Source of the DNA: Anaeramoeba ignava
Taxonomy: Eukaryota; Metamonada; Anaeramoebidae
DNA length: 64,000 bases
Assembly (NCBI GenBank): GCA_028826165.1
Contig: JAPDFW010000067.1
Coordinates: 406,366-470,365, forward strand
Reading direction: 5' to 3'
Shown: in pieces, positions 48,600 through 56,800 of the stretch
Layout: the number at the start of each line of letters is the position of its first letter
Numbering within the stretch: position 1 is the stretch's first letter
Made by a program: the position numbers and the translations under genes
Notes under the pieces: generated by a model
What the model saw: the letters and a program-made list of their open reading frames with translations, nothing else
Told to the model about the DNA's origin: nothing
Databases searched by the model: none

Positions 48600-48690
48600 A
48601 TTTTTTTTATCCCTAATTCCTATTTTTTTCATTTTTTTCATTTTTCATTTTTTTTCATTTTTTTTTTAATCATTTTTTTTTTTAAATAAA
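48600..48690 (+). promoter_or_regulatory. T-rich promoter with repeated TCATTTTT motifs before actin copy 1
   Basis: At least four TTTTTCATTTTT motifs followed by TTTTTTTTTTTTAAATAAAATG. The last stretch is conserved before actin copies 3 and 4. The TCATT core fits the trichomonad Inr consensus TCAYW, which is a suggestive parallel only. Confidence 0.5.
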
Positions 48691-49821
48691 ATGATTGAAG
48701 AAGATATTGATTATCAAGCTATTGTTATTGATAATGGTTCATTTGAAATTAGATCAGGTTTTGCTGGAGATGATTTACCAAAAAAGAATACAAGAAATAT
48801 TATTGGAAATTTAATAAATGAATCGAATTTAACAAATTTATCTAAATCACAATATATTGGAAATGAAGCACAAGAAAATAAAGAAATATTAAATTTAAGT
48901 TATCCAATTCAAAAAGGAATTATTGAAAATTGGGATAATATGGAGAAAATGTGGCATCATATCTTTTATAATGAACTGAAAATTGCACCTGAAGAACATC
49001 CAGTTTTAATAGCTGATTCTCCATTTAATCCAAGAAATTCTAAAGAAAAAATACAACAAATCATGTTTGAAACATTTAATACACCAGCATTTTATCTTGC
49101 AAATTCAGGAATATTAACATTATATTCAACAGGAAGAACAACTGGATTTATTTTTGGAATTGGACATGAAATTACTTTTACTGAACCAATTTATGAAGGA
49201 TATGAAATTTATAATATAATTGATCAATATCAATTTGGAGGAAATGATTTAACAAATTATTTGATTAAATTACTTAAAGAACAAGATTATTCATTTGATA
49301 AATCAAGTGATATTGAAATTGCAAGAGATATTAAAGAAAAATTATGTTATTGTTCTCTTAATTTTCAACAAGAATTAAATCAAAATGAAACTGAATTAGA
49401 AGAAGCTTATGAATTAAAAAATGGAGATATTATCAGTATTTCAAACGAAAGAATTAAATGTTGTGAATGTTTATTTGAACCTAAAATAATTGGAATTGAT
49501 TTAGAAGGAATTCATAAATTAATTTATAATTCAATAATGAAATGTGATATTTCATCAAGAAAAGATTTTTTCAATAATATTATATTAACAGGAGGAACAA
49601 CATTATTTCCAAATTTTAAAGAAAGACTTGAAAAAGAAATCAAACAAATTATTCCTGATAAAATGGAAATTAAAATTATTGCAGATCCAGATAGAAAATA
49701 TTCATCATGGATTGGAGGTTCAATTTTAGCATCACTTTCTACTTTCCAATCTGTATGGATTTCAAAAGAAGAATATGATGAAAGTGGACCTAGTATTATT
49801 AGACGGCGTGGAGTTTTTTGA
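48691..49821 (+). CDS. Divergent actin, tandem copy 1
   Basis: A 376-residue intronless protein of full actin length. It aligns end to end with actin: DNGSFEIRSGFAGDDLP, NWDNMEKMWHHIFYNELKIA, APEEHPVL, GRTTG, RDIKEKLCYC, FNNIILTGGTTLFP, WIGGSILASLSTFQSVWISK. Key ATPase residues are changed (human alpha-actin numbering): Gly15 to Phe, Lys18 to Arg, Gln137 to Ser, Asp154 to Gly, Asp157 to His, His161 to Phe, and His73 to Lys. Asp11 is kept. The DNase-loop region is reworked (LINESNLTNLSKSQ) and one residue short. C terminus RRRGVF. Catalysis looks lost; nucleotide may still bind. Not an Arp class I recognise. Confidence 0.85.
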   Translation: MIEEDIDYQAIVIDNGSFEIRSGFAGDDLPKKNTRNIIGNLINESNLTNLSKSQYIGNEAQENKEILNLSYPIQKGIIENWDNMEKMWHHIFYNELKIAPEEHPVLIADSPFNPRNSKEKIQQIMFETFNTPAFYLANSGILTLYSTGRTTGFIFGIGHEITFTEPIYEGYEIYNIIDQYQFGGNDLTNYLIKLLKEQDYSFDKSSDIEIARDIKEKLCYCSLNFQQELNQNETELEEAYELKNGDIISISNERIKCCECLFEPKIIGIDLEGIHKLIYNSIMKCDISSRKDFFNNIILTGGTTLFPNFKERLEKEIKQIIPDKMEIKIIADPDRKYSSWIGGSILASLSTFQSVWISKEEYDESGPSIIRRRGVF

Positions 49822-49966
49822 ATTACTTTTTTTTTTAAAATTTTTCCATTTTCTTTCTCTTTTTTTTCTTTTTTCAATTTTAAAAAGCAAAAAAATATTT
49901 TTTTTATTTTTTTAAATGACGTTTTTCTTTTTTTCATTTTTCTTATTTACTTCTAAATAAAAATAA

Positions 49967-51229
49967 ATGTTTGACGATTTTTTTGACAGTTTTGGTTTTG
50001 AAAATTCTACAAGTGATTCTGATGGTATTTTTGGTGATTCTACATACAAATTGACAGAGACTAATAGTCAATTCATTTCCAATCAGAATAATTATAAAGC
50101 TATTGTTATTGATAATGGTTCATTTGAAATAAGATCAGGTTTTGCTGGAGATGATTTACCAAAAAAGAATACAAGAAATATTATTGGAAATTTAATAAAT
50201 GAATCGAATTTAATAAATTTATCTAAATCACAATATATTGGAAATGAAGCACAAGAAAATAAAGAAATATTAAATTTAAGTTATCCAATTCAAAAAGGAA
50301 TTATTGAAAATTGGGATAATATGGAAAAAATGTGGCATCATATCTTTTATAATGAACTGAAAATTGCACCTGAAGAACATCCAGTTTTAATAGCTGATTC
50401 TCCATTTAATCCAAAAAGTTCTAAAGAAAAAATACAAGAAATCATGTTTGAAACATTTAACGTTTCAGGATTTTATCTTGCAAATTCAGGAATATTAACA
50501 TTATATTCAACAGGAAGAACAACTGGATTTGTTTTTGGAATTGGACATGAAATTACTTTTACTGAACCAATTTATGAAGGATATGAAAGTTCAAATATAA
50601 TTGATCAATATCAATTTGGAGGAAATGATTTAACAAATTATTTGATTAAATTACTTAAAGAACAAGATTATTCATTTGATAAATCAAATGATACTGAAAT
50701 TGCAAGAGATATTAAAGAAAAATTATGTTATTGTTCTCTTAATTTTCAACAAGAATTAAATCAAAATGAAACTGAAAACCAAAATCAAAATGAAACTGAA
50801 TTAGAAGATATTTATGAATTAAAAAATGGAGATATTATCAGTATTTCAAATGAAAGAATTAAATGTTGTGAATGTTTATTTGAACCTAAAATAATTGGAA
50901 TTGATTTAGAAGGAATTCATAAATTAATTTATAATTCAATTATGAAATGTGATATTTCATCAAGAAAAGATTTTTTCAATAATATTATATTAACAGGAGG
51001 AACAACATTATTTCCAAATTTTAAAGAAAGACTTGAAAAAGAAATTAAACAAATTATTCCTGATAAAATGAAAGTTAAAATTATTGCAGATCCAGATAGA
51101 AAATATTCATCATGGATTGGAGGTTCAATTTTAGCATCACTTTCTACTTTCCAAAATATGTGGATTTCAAAAGAATTATATAGTGAAAGTGAGGATGAGG
51201 ATATGATGAGTTATGGCGGATTATTTTGA
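49967..51229 (+). CDS. Divergent actin, tandem copy 2, with acidic N-terminal extension
   Basis: 420 residues. The body is nearly the same as copy 1, with the same Gln137, Asp154, Asp157 and His161 losses (VFGIGHEITFTEP). The first about 44 residues replace the usual eight with an acidic, Phe/Ser-rich stretch (MFDDFFDSFGFENSTSDSDG). An ENQNQNETE insertion lies near residue 272. Target-side surface changes: NVSGFYL instead of NTPAFYL, and the end SESEDEDMMSYGGLF instead of the DESGP tail. The extension and acidic tail point to specialisation rather than redundancy. TTCTAAATAAAAATAAATG precedes the start. Confidence 0.85.
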   Translation: MFDDFFDSFGFENSTSDSDGIFGDSTYKLTETNSQFISNQNNYKAIVIDNGSFEIRSGFAGDDLPKKNTRNIIGNLINESNLINLSKSQYIGNEAQENKEILNLSYPIQKGIIENWDNMEKMWHHIFYNELKIAPEEHPVLIADSPFNPKSSKEKIQEIMFETFNVSGFYLANSGILTLYSTGRTTGFVFGIGHEITFTEPIYEGYESSNIIDQYQFGGNDLTNYLIKLLKEQDYSFDKSNDTEIARDIKEKLCYCSLNFQQELNQNETENQNQNETELEDIYELKNGDIISISNERIKCCECLFEPKIIGIDLEGIHKLIYNSIMKCDISSRKDFFNNIILTGGTTLFPNFKERLEKEIKQIIPDKMKVKIIADPDRKYSSWIGGSILASLSTFQNMWISKELYSESEDEDMMSYGGLF

Positions 51230-51361
51230 ATTATTTTGAATTATTTTTTTTTTTAAAATTATGATTGACTTTTCAAATATTTTTTCATTTTTTTATTTTT
51301 CATTTTTTTCATTTTTCATTTTTCATTTTTTTTCATTTTTTTCATTTTTTTTTTAAATAAA

Positions 51362-52489
51362 ATGATTGAAGAAGATATTGGTTATCAAGCTATTGTTATT
51401 GATAATGGTTCATTTGAAATTAGATCAGGTTTTGCTGGAGATGATTTACCAAAAAAGAATACAAGAAATATTATTGGGAATTTAATAAATGAATCGAATT
51501 TAATAAATTTATCTAAATCACAATATATTGGAAATGAAGCACAAGAAAATAAAGAAATATTAAATTTAAGTTATCCAATTCAAAAAGGAATTATTGAAAA
51601 TTGGGATAATATGGAAAAAATGTGGCATCATATCTTTTATAATGAATTAAAAATTGCACCTGAAGAACATCCAGTTTTAATGGCTGATTCTCCATTTAAT
51701 CCAAGAAATTCTAAAGATAAAATAAAACAAATCATGTTTGAAACATTTAATACACCAGCATTTTATCTTGGAAATTCAGGAATATTAACATTATATTCAA
51801 CAGGAAGAACAACTGGATTTGTTTTTGGAATTGGACATGAAATTACTTTTACTGAACCAATTTATGAAGGATATGAAATTTATAATATAATTGATCAATA
51901 TCAATTTGGAGGAAATGATTTAACAAATTATTTGATTAAATTACTTAAAGAACAAGATTATTCATTTGAAAAATCAAATGATACTGAAATTGCAAGAGAT
52001 ATTAAAGAAAAATTATGTTATTGTTCTCTTAATTTTCAACAAGAATTAAATCAAAATGAAACTGAATTAGAAGAAGCTTATGAATTAAAAAATGGAGATA
52101 TTATCAGTATTTCAAATGAAAGAATCAAATGTTGTGAATGTTTATTTGAACCTAAAATAATTGGAATTGATTTAGAAGGAATTCATAAATTAATTTATAA
52201 TTCAATAATGAAATGTGATATTTCATCAAGAAAAGATTTTTTCAATAATATTATATTAACAGGAGGAACAACATTATTTCCAAATTTTAAAGAAAGACTT
52301 GAAAAAGAAATCAAACAAATTATTCCTGATAAAATGGAAATTAAAATCATTGCAGATCCAGATAGAAAATATTCATCATGGATTGGAGGTTCAATTTTAG
52401 CATCACTTTCTACTTTCCAATCTGTATGGATTTCAAAAGAAGAATATGATGAAAGTGGACCTAGTATTACTCGTGGTCGATTATTTTAA
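51362..52489 (+). CDS. Divergent actin, tandem copy 3
   Basis: 375 residues, intronless, starting MIEEDIGYQAIVIDNGSFE. Very close to copies 1 and 4, with the same altered P1 and P2 phosphate loops (DNGSFEIRSG, FGIGHEITF). It shares with copy 4 YLGNSGILTLYS and NSKDKIKQIM, which differ from copy 1. C terminus TRGRLF. Preceded by a TCATTTTT-rich block and TTTTTTTTTAAATAAAATG. Confidence 0.85.
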   Translation: MIEEDIGYQAIVIDNGSFEIRSGFAGDDLPKKNTRNIIGNLINESNLINLSKSQYIGNEAQENKEILNLSYPIQKGIIENWDNMEKMWHHIFYNELKIAPEEHPVLMADSPFNPRNSKDKIKQIMFETFNTPAFYLGNSGILTLYSTGRTTGFVFGIGHEITFTEPIYEGYEIYNIIDQYQFGGNDLTNYLIKLLKEQDYSFEKSNDTEIARDIKEKLCYCSLNFQQELNQNETELEEAYELKNGDIISISNERIKCCECLFEPKIIGIDLEGIHKLIYNSIMKCDISSRKDFFNNIILTGGTTLFPNFKERLEKEIKQIIPDKMEIKIIADPDRKYSSWIGGSILASLSTFQSVWISKEEYDESGPSITRGRLF

Positions 52490-52598
52490 ATTACTTTTTT
52501 TTTTTAAAAATCAAAAAATAAGAGAAGAAATTTATTTTTCATTTTTAAAAAATCAGAAAAATAATTTTTCATTTTTTTTCATTTTTTTTTTAAATAAA

Positions 52599-53726
52599 AT
52601 GATTGAAGAAGATATTGATTATCAAGCTATTGTTATTGATAATGGTTCATTTGAAATTAGATCAGGTTTTGCTGGAGATGATTTACCAAAAAAGAATACA
52701 AGAAATATTATTGGGAATTTAATAAATGAATCGAATTTAATAAATTTATCTAAATCACAATATATTGGAAATGAAGCACAAGAAAATAAAGAAATATTAA
52801 ATTTAAGTTATCCAATTCAAAAAGGAATTATTGAAAATTGGAATAATATGGAAAAAATGTGGCATCATATCTTTTATAATGAATTAAAAATTGCACCTGA
52901 AGAACATCCACTTTTAATGGCTGATTCTCCATTTAATCCAAGAAATTCTAAAGATAAAATAAAACAAATCATGTTTGAAACATTTAATACACCAGCATTT
53001 TATCTTGGAAATTCAGGAATATTAACATTATATTCAACAGGAAGAACAACAGGATTTGTTTTTGGAATTGGACATGAAATTACTTTTACTGAACCAATTT
53101 ATGAAGGATATGAAATTTACAATATAATTGATCAATATCAATTTGGAGGAAATGATTTAACAAATTATTTGATTAAATTACTTAAAGAACAAGATTATTC
53201 ATTTGAAAAATCAAATGATACTGAAATTGCAAGAGATATTAAAGAAAAATTATGTTATTGTTCTCTTAATTTTCAACAAGAATTAAATCAAAATGAAACT
53301 GAATTAGAAGAAGCTTATGAATTAAAAAATGGAGATATTATCAGTATTTCAAACGAAAGAATCAAATGTTGTGAATGTTTATTTGAACCTAAAATAATTG
53401 GAATTGATTTAGAAGGAATTCATAAATTAATTTATAATTCAATTATGAAATGTGATATTTCATCAAGAAAAGATTTTTTCAATAATATTATATTAACAGG
53501 AGGAACAACATTATTTCCAAATTTTAAAGAAAGACTTAAAAAAGAAATCAAACAAATTATTCCTGATAAAATGGAAGTTAAAATTATTGCAGATCCAAAT
53601 AGAAAATATTCATCATGGATTGGAGGTTCAATTTTAGCATCACTTTCTACTTTCCAATCTGTATGGATTTCAAAAGAAGAATATGATGAAAGTGGACCTA
53701 CTATACTTACAAGAAAAATATTTTGA
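52599..53726 (+). CDS. Divergent actin, tandem copy 4
   Basis: 375 residues. The true start is ATG 52599 (MIEEDIDYQ), as in copies 1 and 3; the frame is open upstream but that part is only A/T-rich promoter. It pairs with copy 3 by shared changes. Private changes: NWNNMEK for NWDNMEK, EEHPLLM, ADPNRKYSS, and C terminus TILTRKIF. The four copies are separated by only 145, 132 and 109 bp. Confidence 0.85.
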   Translation: MIEEDIDYQAIVIDNGSFEIRSGFAGDDLPKKNTRNIIGNLINESNLINLSKSQYIGNEAQENKEILNLSYPIQKGIIENWNNMEKMWHHIFYNELKIAPEEHPLLMADSPFNPRNSKDKIKQIMFETFNTPAFYLGNSGILTLYSTGRTTGFVFGIGHEITFTEPIYEGYEIYNIIDQYQFGGNDLTNYLIKLLKEQDYSFEKSNDTEIARDIKEKLCYCSLNFQQELNQNETELEEAYELKNGDIISISNERIKCCECLFEPKIIGIDLEGIHKLIYNSIMKCDISSRKDFFNNIILTGGTTLFPNFKERLKKEIKQIIPDKMEVKIIADPNRKYSSWIGGSILASLSTFQSVWISKEEYDESGPTILTRKIF

Positions 53727-53851
53727 ATAAAAAAAATAACAGAAAAAATTTAAAATTAAATTCAAATTCATTCCAATTTATTTTCTAATTTCTTTTTATT
53801 TTTATTTTCGAATTTTAATTTTATTTTTATTTTTATTTTTTATTTTTATTT

Positions 53852-56800
53852 TTAAAGACCGATTCTTCTTGGTTTTCTTCTTGGAGTTCCAATATAAGAT
53901 TGTTTCAAACTATTCTTTTTACTATTAATTAATTTTCTTCTTTTTTGCTCTTCCATTTTTTCTCGATCTTTTTGGATTTGCTTTTCCAAGAGTTCCTTTT
54001 CCATATTAAGCAAATCCTGCTTTTGTTTTTCGTTTTTTTTTCTAAGAGATTGATCTGCAAAATTGAGTCTTAAAGAAAAAAACATAGGACCAAGTTGAGC
54101 GAGCCATTCGGGCTCTACAGCAGTAACGCACTGCATAAACTCTTTTGTAGTCATGACTAGTTCGTGGTACACAACGTAGTCAGGCGTGAAACCTGATCCG
54201 TATAGAGAACTTGTGGGATGCAAGTGGCAAGTTAGGCCTGTTCGTAAATTAACATATTCAACTAATCCTTTGATTTTTGACGCGTGATGAAAAAATGCGG
54301 AACAAATCGATTTGCGAACAAGATCCCAGTTTGATTCGCATGAGATGTACTTGATTTCTTGTTGCTTCATTATCTCAAGTAGTTGTGAACGAACTTCTCT
54401 TACTCTTCGAAGTGCTTTGATATGAATAAAATGTTCAGCTGCCCAATCAGAACTATAATGATTTGCTTTCCATTGTTGATATACATTCAGCAACGTCAGA
54501 TGATCTGATTCTGGAACGAAGAATTTTTCTCTTTTTGGAATCACTTTCATCTTCACGATCTTTTGGTCGGAAGAAAATTGAAGGAACAGAAAGCATTGAA
54601 ACTATTGTTAATATTTCTGCTGAACATCCCAGTTCGACTGATTTAATTAACATTTTTGAAAGTGGTGGATCCAATGGGAATTCTACCATTTTTGCTCCAA
54701 GTTCTGTTAGATCTCCTGTGTTGTCCAGTGCTCCTAATATCCAAAGTTGATACATTGAGTTCAACATGTTGTCATGTGGTGGTGGATCCATAAATTCAAA
54801 TTCTAGTAGATCGTCAATTTCTAAGGATTTTAATAAAAGTACAACATTTCCAAGATTTGTTCTTTGAATTTCTGGAATTGTATTTTCGAGGAGTTCTTCT
54901 GAATATTGTCTGTATGTATAAAGTCGGAAGCACTTTTATATTTTAAAATAAATTTTAAATAAATTTTAATAAATTTTAAATAAATTTCAAATAAATTTTT
55001 AAATATATTTTTAATTATATTTCAATTATATTTTTATATTTCAAATAAATTTTAAATTAATTTCAAATAAATTTTAAATTATATTTTTATATTTCATGTT
55101 TTTGGAATATTTCAATTAAATTTTAAATTAATTTTAAATTATATTTTTATATTTTTAATTAAATTTTAATTATATTTTTATATTTCATGTTTTTGGAATA
55201 TTTCAATTTAAAATTTAATTAAATTTTAAATAAATTTCAATTTAATTTTACAGTCCCAGGTCCTGTTCGCCCAGCTCTTCCTGATCTTTGATTTGCTGCT
55301 GCTTTAGATATTGGTGTAACAGTTAAAGCATCCATCCCAATTTTTGGATTATATACCTTTAATTTGGAATAACCACAATCAACAACATATAAAATACCAT
55401 CAACAGTTAAAGAAGTTTCAGCAATATTAGTAGCAACAATACATTTCCGAGCATTATTTGGTGCTTTATCAAATATTCTTGCTTGAAGATCTGATGGTAA
55501 TTGAGAATATATTGGTAAAATTGCAAGTGGAAGAACATCATCTCCTAATTTTTTAAGTCGATCAGAAATACAATAACAAGTTGTTTCAATATCTTCTTGT
55601 CCAGTCATAAAAACTAATATATCTCCTGGTGGTTTTGATAAATGTATTTCAATGGTTTGCTTAACAGCTGCTTCAACATAATCTTCTAATGGATATTTTG
55701 AATATCGAATCTAAAAAAAAGTTTGTTTTTTGTTTTAATAAATTTTGTTTTTTGTTGTTTTTTTTGTTTTTTGAATAAATTTCTTACTTGAACAGGAAAT
55801 GTTCTTCCAGGAATTTCGAAAATTGGTGCATTTCCAAAGAATGAAGCAAATTTATCAGCATCCATTGTTGCTGAAGTTACAATTAATTTCATATCTCTAC
55901 GAGCAGAAACAATTTTTTTCAAAATACCAAATAAAACATCTGTATGAAGAGATCTTTCATGAGCTAAAATAGAAATATAATAATAAAATTAAATTAATAA
56001 AAAATTTTCCAAAAACATGAAATGAAATGAAATGAAATGAAAACAAACCTTCATCCATTACAACACAACTATATTGTTCCAAATTTGATTGATGCAATGA
56101 TTCTCTTAATAAAACACCGTCAGTCATGTATTTAATAATTGTTTTATCCTTAGTAGAACAATCCTCAAATCTAATTGAATATCCAACCAAATCTCCTAAT
56201 TCACAACCCATTTCTTCACTAACTCTTTTCGCAACTGATACTGCGGCAACTCTTCGTGGTTGTGTGCATCCAATAATCCCACCTTTTGTATATCCTTCTT
56301 CATGTAAGTATTGAGTTAATTGTGTTGTATTATGAGTGATTGTGAAATTATCTGTCAAATAAAGATGAGATTCGTCATCAATATAAATACATTGGCATAA
56401 ATCCTCTCCTATTTTTTCAATTTTAACTATTCTTTTTTCCAATTTATAACTTCCAAATTTTTCGATTTCTGTTTTCTTTGAATTGTCTGAAAAGAATTGC
56501 TCCAAATTTTGATGATAAATTCTCGTTCTCCATTTGTTTCTTGATATTCCATCAATTTTGCAAATTCCTCCAAGAGAATAAACGATTAGTTTAATTGAAT
56601 TGATTAATTTCAATGAACTTGATTCAAAATAAATGTTACATTTCCCATCAAATATGTTTATTTTGCCTGAAAAATCAAGGAATCCGTTCAGAATATTAAT
56701 ACGGATTTCTTTCGAATTATAAATATAATCATTTGGAATAAAAGTACTTTTATCGTTGTTTATATTTTGAAGATTGTATTTCCCAAGATTAAGTTTGATT

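Noticed and set aside
52446-52598. A 51-residue N-terminal extension on actin copy 4
   Set aside because: It is the translated T-rich promoter and the end of copy 3. Copies 1 and 3 start at the matching ATG.
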